A stretch of 64,000 bases of DNA from Chamaelirium japonicum (lineage: Eukaryota > Streptophyta > Magnoliopsida > Liliales > Melanthiaceae). Every line of letters begins with the position of its first letter. The stretch's first letter is position 1. This document shows, one piece after another, positions 46,464 to 64,000 of the stretch. Location of the stretch: contig OX393549.1 in assembly GCA_947650365.1 (NCBI GenBank), positions 19,325,532 through 19,389,531 of the forward strand, in the 5' to 3' direction. The position numbers and the translations under genes were made by a program. Under the pieces are notes generated by a model. It was not told the DNA's origin. It did not search any database and saw only the letters and a program-made list of their open reading frames with translations.

Positions 46464-48369
46464 TGTAGACACACGAATTTTGTCTAACCCGGACCTGACT
46501 TACGTGCGCCAACGCGGATGTAAACCCGACGCGCGCTTCGACTCGGACCCGACTTGCACGCACTAGTGCGGACCCGGACCCGATTCGCGCCCAACAAGGG
46601 AGGAGCGGACCCCACACTCTAGGGGGGCCGACCCCTACTAGGGATCCAAACCCTATGGGGCCGACCCTTACTAGGACCCGAACCCCATGGGGTCGGCCGG
46701 CCTTGCAAGGAAAAAGAAAAGAAAAGGAAAGAAAAGAAAAGGAAAGAAAAGAAAAGGAAAGAACGACCGCAATGCGTGGGGGGAGGTTGCGTATGATGTC
46801 TGCTCACGCGCGGATCTACGCCGATCCCTCAATCCGACGGACAAGAAGAAGCGCCGGGTCGCCATCGATTTCGTGTGCAAAATCCAGCCATAATTACCCC
46901 GCCAGAAAAGGAAAGCAAATAAATGTTATTCCTCTCTTCAATTGAAGAATAAATCCATGGCAATTACGGGAGAGATATTAAAGGGATTTAAAATCAAAAC
47001 TTCTCATATCTCCCCCCCCTCCTTTTGCCTATAAATAGAGGGGGAGGGGGAAGGCTCAAGAGGTCGAAGATTGAAGACGAAGCGAGGAAGCTCTGCAGAA
47101 AAGGAGACTCTTCTTCATCGACCCAAGGCTTCACGAGGCACGGGCAAGCCTATCCCTTCGGGATCGGCTTAGTCCATTGAAAGCCCTCATCAACGTGAAG
47201 ACTCTTGCACAAGAAGATCAAGACTTCGACTCCGTGCACGAAGAAGAAAGCTCGGAGAAGAAGACCCTTCGACTCTGAAGACGCCAGAAGCAAAGGCCGG
47301 AGAAGAAGCTCGGAGCGGCACTACCCCGTCGGCTCCAACAAACTCTCAACTCCGATCAAGCTCCAAAGCCCAGAGAAGAGGAACGAAGCGTCATCAACCC
47401 GCCGCCTTCGACAAACGTCTACTCCATCCACGAAGAAGAAAGCCTGGAGAAGACTACCTGAAGTGTCGCTATCCCCGCCGTCTTCATCAACAAAAGACAA
47501 TGTTACAACCGTCGCACGGAGACCGTCGCTACCCCCGCCGTCTTCATCAACAAAAGCTGACGCCACAACTGTCGCACGGAGATCGGTGCTACCCCCACTA
47601 TCTTCGAAAGCATTCTTCGACTCCGATCACGCCAAAGCAGCCCGGAGAAGAAGAGAAGTCCCGCCGACACCCGAACCGTCAAAGCACCAAAGAAGTAGCC
47701 CACGTCGTTCGAGAAGAAGACCGAGTTGACGCTGAAGCCAAAGCCCACGCAAGAAGCCAAAGCAAAAGCCCCGGTAAAGCCCGCGCCAAAGCAACGCAAG
47801 TGCCAAAGCCAAGCGACTACGTCGGTCACGAGCAAAAGCACCGCACGTTCTAGCCGATACGACGCGAAGTCCGGAAGAACGAAAGCATCGCAAGTCTCCC
47901 CGTCTACGTCCAAGCGCACGCGCCAAAGCGAAGCAAAAGCCAGAGCCACGCCAAATCCAAGCCAAAGCCGATGCTAGAAGCACGATCGACGTCGCGAACC
48001 GACGATCAAGGACGCCGAGGTCAAGCAAGGAGAGAGGAAGACACGAAGACCGAGGAACGAAGCTGAAGACCCCCTAGCCGAGGAAGCGCGAAGCACGGAA
48101 GGGACCAAAGAAACATCGGATATTCCTTAGCCTCTCAAAAGCCCTCACCTTGTAAAGACCCTTGTCCTGGGCAACCTCTTCAGAGCTCTCGCACGAACAC
48201 CACGTGGAGTCGCGGATCAAAGGGACCCTCCAGAGGATCTCTCCCACAATCTCCTGATCAACACTCGCCGCAACCCGGACTCACCAACCCCGAGCCACCC
48301 GGGTCCCGGCGCACCCTTGTAATCTCGTTTTGTGCAATAAAGACGACCCGTATCTTTTCCGCACATACA
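46464..48369 (+). repeat. Tat-2 3' LTR
   Basis: A 1906-bp LTR matching 31984-33979 throughout, including the TATAAATAG box (about 47030), a shorter purine tract (46708-46765) and the 60-bp repeat (about 47465-47597). Confidence 0.92.
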
Positions 48370-48373
48370 ACCA

Positions 48374-48549
48374 TGTTACAAAGAGAGGAGGAGAGAGAAT
48401 AGGATTGGGGAGAAAATCTCCTTGTATTATCTCCTTAATCACACTTAACATTACATAAGACTATCTCTCTTTATATAGAGAGAGAACACACACCATTACG
48501 TTACCACAACCGAGGTGGGACTAATAGAATACACACACTACATCTAATA
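48374..48549 (-). repeat. Copy A 5' LTR
   Basis: The 176-bp LTR partner of 29581-29754, displaced by the Tat-2 insertion. Its first base is part of the ACCAT target duplication of Tat-2. Confidence 0.9.
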
Positions 48550-48554
48550 GAGCA

Positions 48555-49088
48555 GGAGGAAGCGCCGAGCAACACCAGCTTTGCGAACACAAAAATTCGA
48601 CCGGCCGGAGATGCCCTACTTCCAACGGAGAGGAAGAGGGGCAGATCCCACCCCCGACATGACGAAGTCCCAAGGCCTACTCTCCCCGACGTCGTCGACG
48701 GTGGCCGAGAAGGCCAGGAACTAGCAAAGGAAACCCTAACCTTAGTACGAATGTCATTTTGTTGCTGCTATAAATAGGCCAACCCCTGTGTTGGAAAAAC
48801 TCAACTTGTTGCATGTTCGTCATTGGAGTGTTATTCTGTGAGTGTTTTGTTCCAATGGGGGAGGATAGTACGATCATCGGAGATCAAATGGTCTCTCGCC
48901 TCCTACTGCTTGGGAGATGAATCATAACTAAGGGGGATGGAGTGTTTTGTTCCGATGGGGGAGAATAGTACTTTCCTCGGTAGGCTTCTCTCAGTGGTTA
49001 AGGCCACTTGAAAAATGGTTCGAGCAGATTTTCTAAAGAATGTTTTCCAAGGACTCATTGAAGCACATGTATTCTTTTCAATCCATCG
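48555..49088. other. No recognisable gene
   Basis: The left part (48555-48740) is GC-rich with a GACGTCGTCGACG stretch. TATAAATAG occurs at about 48771. A near-repeat, GAGTGTTTTGTTCCAATGGG and GAGTGTTTTGTTCCGATGGG, lies about 100 bp apart. This may be part of the retroelement remnant into which copy A inserted, but no family hallmark is clear. Confidence 0.35.
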
Positions 49089-49096
49089 GGTACCCC

Positions 49097-49551
49097 TAGG
49101 GGTGGCAATGGGTCGGGTCGGGTCGGGTTCGTGTCGTGTCTAGTTTCGGATCGTGTCCAAAACCCCTAGACCCGGACCCGGCCCATTTAACTAATCATGT
49201 CTAAATCCTAAACCCATACCCGACCCGTTTATAAACGGGTAGACCCGTTTACCCCTCGGGTTTATTCAGTTGACCGGATCCGACCCAATCCGACTCGACC
49301 CGACCTAACCCGATAGACCTGCTGATACTATATTACAGTAACTGATTGCAGGTAGACCCGACCCGACACGACCCGTTGAATTTTAAACGGGTCTTCCCGG
49401 GTCTACCATGTCCAAACCCTAAACCCAGACCCGACCCGTTAATTAAACAGGTCTATCGTGTCGACCCGTTTACGACCCGAACCCGTTTAGCCCTGACCCA
49501 GACCCGCTAACTTCGTGTCGGATCGTATCGGGTCTGAAATTGCCAGCCTTA
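49097..49551. mobile_element. hAT-type miniature element with GGGTGGCAAT ends (second copy)
   Basis: Ends TAGGGGTGGCAAT and ATTGCCAGCCTTA bound a 455-bp body of GACCCG/CGGGTC words. The 8-bp flanks GGTACCCC (49089-49096) and GGTGCCCC (49552-49559) differ at one base. Same family as 19260-19754. Confidence 0.85.
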
Positions 49552-50900
49552 GGTGCCCCTAGCCTTCCTTGATCACTTTTATTTCCTTCGGCTTCAAACC
49601 TTGGCCAAAACTTGCAAAGCTGAGGCTATCATCCGACTCGTTAACTCTACTTCATTTTCTTCTACCCGAGCATATTTCTTAGCTCGGGCGAAAAGATTGG
49701 CCATGGTAGGCGAGGATCGTCAGTCTTACTCAAGCTCTGGTGGGAAGCGGACATTACTATCTGTGGAGTGCGGTCCTCCACCTGCAGCATCTCTTATTTG
49801 AACCTTTTCTCAAAGGTTTTTACATCTCCGTCGGGTTTCCTCTTCAGGCAGAACATAGTCGAAGCATCCTTCTTGGCCTTCACATTGCTGAGGTACTGCG
49901 AGATACCACCATGCACAAGTCTTAAAAGCTTGTGATGGATCCTTTTGGCAGCTGATGGAACCATCTCAGGGCTGCACCTTGCAGCATTAAGGGCAAAACG
50001 TTGCACATCAAAGATTATACTTTAGCATATCCATCATCTGCGTCGCCATCACATCCATCTGCTCCTCGAAGAGGCAGTTTCTTTAATCGCTCGACTATTA
50101 GAGTTTTGCAATCGCCTCCGAGCTGGGCTGCAACTTGGGCGGGTTGGGCGGGTTGAGAGGTCAACCCATGCCCAACCCAAATGGTTGAATCCGCTGCCCA
50201 AGCCCAACCCAACCCAACCCAAGGTCGGATTGAACTTCCTTAGCCCAAGCCCAACCCATCGGGTTGGCTGAGCTGATCGGGTTGTGCAGGCGGATTGGCC
50301 GGTTTCAACATGGTAGAGGAGAAATAGTCAGCATATAACAATACATTTGCGTTAATACAATACATAAAGCAATTCTTTGCATTTAGTAATGGTCCATTGT
50401 TGGATGGATAAATACACATCTAACAATGGGCATTACAAGTGGGATAAACATCTATCAAAGTTCCACCACAATGCGACCACAATTAGTGTTCAATGGATGA
50501 TCCAACAGATGGATTTCTGATTGGACCTATTCAATATTATATTATATTAAATATTATTTACTAAATGGTTGGGTTTCAGGTTGGGTCGGGTTGCCCGAAG
50601 TCTTCACTCAAGCACAACCCGAATTGAGGTCGGGTTGGGATTTTCCAACCCAAGCCCAACCCATACAAGTAAAATCCCAACTCAAGCCCACCCAAATTCG
50701 GGTTGGGTTCGGGTTTGCACGGCCAAGTTGCAGCTCTATCTCCAAGATGTCAGTCATGGCACTTTCCAACGTATCATCAGTCGCACCATAGCTGGATATG
50801 GCTCTGCTGTTTCCCGCCAGTCCGTTTGTGTTCTTTGATACCGGTGTCATTCTTGATGAAATTCGAGAATGATTCACAAGAATCAAATATGCTAGAAAAA
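49552..50900 (-). mobile_element. Ty3/gypsy gag remnant (fossil)
   Basis: On the minus strand a gag core is recognisable near 49.6-50.05 kb (SNVKAKKDASTMFCLKRKPD, DVKTFEKRFK) and a gag N-terminal piece near 50.74-50.89 kb (TNGLAGNSRAISSYGATDDT). A hAT-type element at 50123-50738 lies between the pieces, and another has inserted at the other side (49097-49551). No pol is seen. It is broken many times. Confidence 0.6.
50123..50738. mobile_element. hAT-type miniature element with GCTGCAACTTGG ends
   Basis: Inverted ends GGGCTGCAACTTGG and CCAAGTTGCAGCTC enclose 616 bp of GGGTTGGGC/CCCAACCC words around an AT-rich centre. The flanks CCTCCGAG and TCTCCAAG match at 6 of 8 bases. Confidence 0.7.
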
Positions 50901-52079
50901 GAATCGAAATTCTCTGATAGGAATCGGATCAAGAAGATCGATCAGAATCAAAAAATCAAACATGATCTCAGAAATAAATCAAAATCGCACCACTAAAACC
51001 AAATCAGGAAGCCGATTTGATTGGGATTGCAAAGAAATGAATTTAAGAACAAATGAACATTAATAATCAACGAAAAGATCAAATGAAGAGATCAAAACTA
51101 GATCAGAGAAATGCTTACTGAAAATTAACAAGAATTTACAGTCTAAAACTCAAATTCATCAAAAATTAAGAAATGGAGAGTTGAAATTAACATGAGACTC
51201 TCCATGTTTCCCACAAACGACATCAAATTTGTGGAGGCCGAGAGTAGCACAAGCGTCCTGGCCGTTAATTTGAACAAAAACACAAGAGCACACAGAATTA
51301 TTGATCTCTTGGATTCATCCTCCGACGCTCAAGTCAGTGATCTCTCTCAAGTAAAGAAATACTTGGAGAAGAAGTATGGGGGTTTGAGAGCCTACCTCAT
51401 TTGAAGAAAGAGATCCTTAATTATAGATATTCACAGTTAAACACTCAACCATAACCACCTACATATGTCATAATTGATGTGGCAAGAAAAAATGATCAAT
51501 ACATCATATTGGTGCCCACTTGCATAACCGCTTTAGCTGATGTGACACCATTGATGCACGTCCTAGCTTATGTGCATGCAACAGATGTAATTGAATCATC
51601 ATATAATGATGGCGTCACCAACTCTAGAGCAGATTTGTTACACTTACCTCCACTCTCTAAAGTGTACAGGGGACTCGCTAGCCAGGTGCCCCTGCAAGAT
51701 TCATCCTCGGACGCTGAGGCTCCAATGATGTTGCTGAGCGGAGGGGCATTACCAAGGTTCCACCCTCGCCACTTAGAGCATTCAAGCGGGGTCCACACAC
51801 ACTTAAGTTCCTTTACAACTTTTATCCTTGGACGATGTGAGGATATTATTGTAGATCTCTTTGAATGCAGGTGCCGTAAAGGAGAAAACATTTTTCCATA
51901 TTCTCAAACAACCATTAACTCAAGCAAAAAACAAACCATACTTGTTCACAAACTTGCCAGCAGAATACTTCATGCAGCGTTATCCATGTCGTAGCTGAAG
52001 ATAGAAAATGCTCCCATCCAGGGGGCACGTACGCCACACTTCTACTCAAAGGTTAGGATGATGCCATGTGTCCTGTATT
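50901..52079 (-). repeat. Probable gypsy LTR remnant
   Basis: The minus strand near 51.33 kb carries ACTGACTTGAGCGTCGGAGG, also present in the Tat-1 LTR, and a related GCGTCCGAGGATGAATC lies near 51.70 kb. The position just upstream of the gag remnant on the same strand fits a decayed 5' LTR. Ends cannot be placed. A 171-codon plus-strand frame (51479-51994) runs antisense across it and shows no protein-family hallmarks. Confidence 0.4.
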
Positions 52080-52659
52080 TTTTCTACATCCACAGCGTAG
52101 ATTGCGTATTGCTCGTGTGGTTTAGATTGTGTAGCAATCGATTTCCGTTCTAGCTAAGCGACATTTTGTCAAAAAATACAATCACCACGTATTTGTGGAT
52201 CTATCAGTGTGGTCCACAACATTAAGTTGGATCTCGGTTCTAAGGATCAACCAGTATGTTCTTGGATAATTTAATTAGCACAAAAATCGCACTTGCCATT
52301 TTATGAATATGGAAGAAGAAAATGATTTTTTTGTTGTGTCGGGGGGGGGGGGATTTTGTAGTCTTTACCCTCAGTAATTTATTGATGAGTAAGTGCTTCT
52401 TCCTCTGAGCTACCTTATATCTATTTGCCAAGGTGTGGAAGTGCCATAGATTGACATCAAAACATGTCTTGAGTACAAAGAGAAGCGATCTTTTGGATTG
52501 CACCTGCTGGTCTTGAGGATTGCCTGTGACTATTTCTCTTTATAAAATTGACGGAATAAATTTTAAAATTATGATATTTCTATTAGAGCTTTGATGACGA
52601 CCAATCTTTTTAGATTTTGTTTCATCTTTTTATTCTTTTTCTTCAAGCATGCATGATTC

Positions 52660-52982
52660 TGTTGAACAGTTAGTCCCCCATCGGTAATGGGAGCGAAGAT
52701 CATTATCTTCATATACCCGTGTGCTCGATCTCCTCCCTCCATCAGGTCGGCGTTTTGGAGCACTCCGGGTGTTGTCACATGGTATCCGAGCTGGGCCCAC
52801 TCCGAGAGCGTCTTCCAAGTGGCACTGACATACCCACCGATGCCTCTCTTTGTGTGTGGGTAGGTCCCTGTTGAAATGCGCCTTGAGTACGAGTAGGTGT
52901 TGAGCGGTTAGTCCCACATCGATAATGGAAGCGAAGATCATTGTCTTCATATACCCGTTGTACTCTCTATTGGGATTTGGTT
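52660..52982 (+). mobile_element. TRIM-like miniature LTR element (fossil)
   Basis: A left LTR of about 120 bp (52660-52779, TGTTGAACAGTTAGTCCC to GTTGTCACA) is followed at once by a primer site TGGTATCCGAGC, near the initiator-Met type. After only about 118 bp of internal sequence a second LTR copy begins at 52898 (TGTTGAGCGGTTAGTCCCAC). The right LTR is incomplete, so no target duplication can be read. It has no coding capacity, as expected for TRIMs. Confidence 0.75.
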
Positions 52983-53929
52983 TCTGAAAGTCGAACCAAT
53001 ATCAAAGGTGCTCCATGGGGGCGAGATTGAGTTCATATAGGACTTGAGATCAAGTCCAAGGTGGGAAAGTCTCATTAAAATCCCATGTACCTAGATAAAG
53101 ACCAAGTCACGAAGTCATATGTTTGATCTAGAGATCGTGCGCACGATTGAGACAGCATGAAAGTCGGGCGAGAAAAATTCCAAATCTGTCGTGCAGACGA
53201 TGTCCCTATCGTGCGCACGATAGGCATGGGCAGCGCGTTACACCTGCAAGTTTGAGTTGTTTCGGGATTCCTATGGGCATGCCTTTGCTATTTATAAAAG
53301 GGGGGAAATGGGTGGCTCTAGGGTATCGAAGAAAGAAGCTATCGAAGATTGTTTGAGATCGTCAACGTCTACGTGGAAGAGAGGGCCACGAGAGAGAGAA
53401 GGTAAGATCTGGGGTGCTCCGGCATGGCAGTCCCCCCAGGGCTCTTGGATGCTCGAGGGAGCATGGCGGCTAGTGAAATAGTTCTTCTAAGGTAGAGGGT
53501 TGAGAGAGTGAATTGAAGGACTGAGAGAGAAGATCGAGAAACTCGGTATTGCGTGAGTGAGGAGAGAGGAAGGAAGGAAGAGAGAAAGAGACCGATCGGC
53601 TCTTAACCAAGTCGATCGGAATTACTTGCGACGGTGATTGCCTAGGCTCGGCCAAACCGACCGATCGATTTAACTGTTTTAGGAATTCTATATATTTCGG
53701 GTTTGGAGCTTTAAGCGATCATAACTCTAAGTATAAAAGGATTACGAGAGATGTAAACTTTAAAAAAGGGGGAGACGTAAATTGTTCTTTAGATCGATTA
53801 GGGTTTGGTAAGAACCTTGAGGGCAATTTGCTCCATTATTTGAAGTATAGTAGAATCGGGCATGAAGGGAGGACGTAGACATCATTGCTGAATCTCGGTA
53901 AATCCATGTTTCTTTCTTTTGGTGTGATT
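52983..53929 (+). mobile_element. Ty1/copia 3' end with LTR (fossil)
   Basis: The polypurine tract TCCAAGGTGGGAAAG near 53055-53070 is the usual copia 3' LTR boundary. A TATA-like TATTTATAAAAG lies near 53290, and the motif GTGCGCACGAT occurs twice, as in the copia LTR at 62.75-63.55 kb. No pol is visible. Confidence 0.55.
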
Positions 53930-54165
53930 TGTGTTTGCATCTTGTTTCTTCTATTGTGTATTGATTGTGTGCAAGTTTGGATTGTCTGGCAATCGATTGT
54001 TAGTTCTAAGCAATCTTTCGTTGAAAAATAAAATCACCCTGTATCTATGGGATCTCTCAGTGTGGTCTACAACATTAAGTTTGATCTCAACTCTAAGGAT
54101 GAACCGGTCTTTGAAAATTTAGCACGGAAGAAAATGATTTTTTTGTATGTGCGCGCACGCGCAGG

Positions 54166-54422
54166 CACTATTAGTAACAGTTTTTAGTGTTTGCCGCTAA
54201 ATCTTTCATAATTGACGTCAAACACTCTTTTTAACAGTAAAAAATTAGTAATTTGATGTTTTTCTATGTTTATTTGTAAGAAAATATTAGTTGCAAGAAT
54301 AGTTGTTAAAATCTATGCTATTCAATAGTGAAAACAATACAGCTTACTTGTACAGCCTTTAGCGACACAGTTTTAGTCTGCAGTTGTGTATTTTTAGCGA
54401 CATTTTTTACTGTCCCTAAAAG
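54166..54422. mobile_element. Miniature element inserted in the right duplicate
   Basis: Absent from the left duplicate at the matching place. Loose inverted ends (TAGTAACAGTTTTTAG and the complement of TTTTTTACTGTCCCTA) with inner GCTAAA motifs bound about 257 bp. Confidence 0.45.
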
Positions 54423-54435
54423 TCAAAATTCTTTT

Positions 54436-54471
54436 GGGGGGGGGGGGGGGGGGGGGGGGGGTTACTCTTTA
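54436..54471. repeat. Poly-G tract of 36 bases
   Basis: Thirty-six consecutive G. The matching site in the left duplicate (52341-52352) has twelve. It lies about 180 bp downstream of the kinase stop codon. Confidence 0.95.
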
Positions 54472-54648
54472 CCCTTAGCAATTTATTGATGAGTATGTGC
54501 TTCTTTCCTCTATCTGCCAAGGTGTGGAAGTGCTATAGAGTCTCATCAAAAATTTCCTAGAGTACAAAGAGAAGTGATTTTTTTCCCTGAACAATTGGTC
54601 CAGAAATAGCAACAGAAGTATCAACAGCAAACCAACCATCATAAACAG

Positions 54649-64000
<9,352 letters not shown>

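Larger units (their letters stand above)
31984..48369 (+). mobile_element. Tat-2: Ty3/gypsy LTR retrotransposon, Tat lineage (fossil, broken)
   Basis: A 16.4-kb element on the plus strand, complete from LTR to LTR and flanked by the target duplication ACCAT (31979-31983 and 48370-48374). Order: 5' LTR 31984-33979, primer site, gag, protease, reverse transcriptase, RNase H, a second RNase H-like domain, integrase, an antisense gene region (about 42150-46210), a purine-rich tract TTGAGGGGGC, and 3' LTR 46464-48369. Two RNase H domains and an antisense gene are hallmarks of the Tat lineage. The coding region is broken in roughly ten places. LTRs differ by about 3-4% over the last 280 bp. It is inserted at the primer-site/LTR junction of copy A. 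Confidence 0.94.
29581..48549 (-). mobile_element. Copy A: short-LTR gene-carrying retroelement, split by Tat-2 (fossil)
   Basis: LTRs at 29581-29754 and 48374-48549 (about 175 bp each, TGTTAC to ATCTAATA on the plus strand) are flanked by a perfect target duplication GAGCA (29576-29580 and 48550-48554). Without Tat-2 the element is about 2.6 kb. It is read on the minus strand: the primer site TGGTATCAGAGCC is the complement of 31970-31982, right next to the 48374 LTR in the uninterrupted element. No gag-pol is recognised. The leader (about 31880-31983) and the 3' half (29755 to about 31080) match copy B, while the middle (about 31080-31870) does not. The LTRs differ by about 2-3%. Confidence 0.9.
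52080..54590. repeat. Segmental direct duplication (52080-52510 and 53930-54590)
   Basis: Matching blocks occur in the same order in both segments, including CAGTGTGGTC followed by ACAACATTAAGTT, then GAAAATGATTTTTTTGT, a poly-G run, TTTATTGATGAGTA, and GCCAAGGTGTGGAAGTGC. The right copy adjoins the 3' end of the kinase gene and holds an extra miniature element and a longer poly-G run. TRIM and copia LTR material lies between the copies. Confidence 0.75.

Noticed and set aside
51479-51994. A 171-codon plus-strand frame
   Set aside because: It runs antisense to a probable gypsy LTR remnant and shows no hallmark of any protein family.

Overview
This window reads as a repeat-rich intergenic stretch of a flowering-plant nuclear genome, probably a monocot. 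Evidence for a plant: spliced introns, nested LTR retrotransposons of the Tat (Ty3/gypsy) lineage, Ty1/copia fossils, hAT and Mutator-type miniature elements, and (TA)n arrays. The monocot guess rests on the GC-rich 5' end of the one complete host gene and is inference.

Host genes are few. A single-exon OSCA/CSC1-like ion-channel gene lies on the minus strand at 25071-27479. The 3' part of a receptor-like kinase gene lies on the minus strand at 54649-64000. Five coding exon pieces join in frame, one intron is about 7.3 kb, and the gene runs off the right edge. One weak orphan exon candidate is at 21383-21482.

The rest is mobile DNA. From the left: (TA)n arrays with hairpin elements (1-2771); a hAT-type miniature element (3166-3524); a whole but broken Tat-lineage element on the minus strand (Tat-1, 5459-18525, target duplication AATAT); a degraded copia element (21838-24910); and a nested pair of miniature elements just upstream of the OSCA gene (27660-28468). 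A short-LTR element (copy A, 29581-48549, target duplication GAGCA) has been split by a second Tat-lineage element (Tat-2, 31984-48369, target duplication ACCAT) that landed at its primer-binding-site/LTR junction. Then come gypsy, TRIM and copia remnants with two more hAT-type elements (49097-54590). A second short-LTR element (copy B, 56815-59915, target duplication TATAC) lies inside the long kinase intron.

The most interesting system is the short-LTR family of copies A and B. Both have LTRs of about 175 bp, an initiator-Met-type primer binding site, a shared leader, a shared 3' half with a 44-bp tandem array, and no visible gag-pol. Their middles differ. Copy B carries about 210 codons related to the plant-specific TFIIB-related factor PTF2, and copy A carries a short piece resembling the C-terminal part of bHLH30/AKS-type transcription factors. 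This is the pattern expected of a non-autonomous retroelement family that picks up host gene pieces. Both Tat elements also carry antisense genes between integrase and 3' LTR, and the two antisense proteins look unrelated (a 'putative gypsy transposon' type and a plant-mobile-domain type), each with a TATA-like box upstream.
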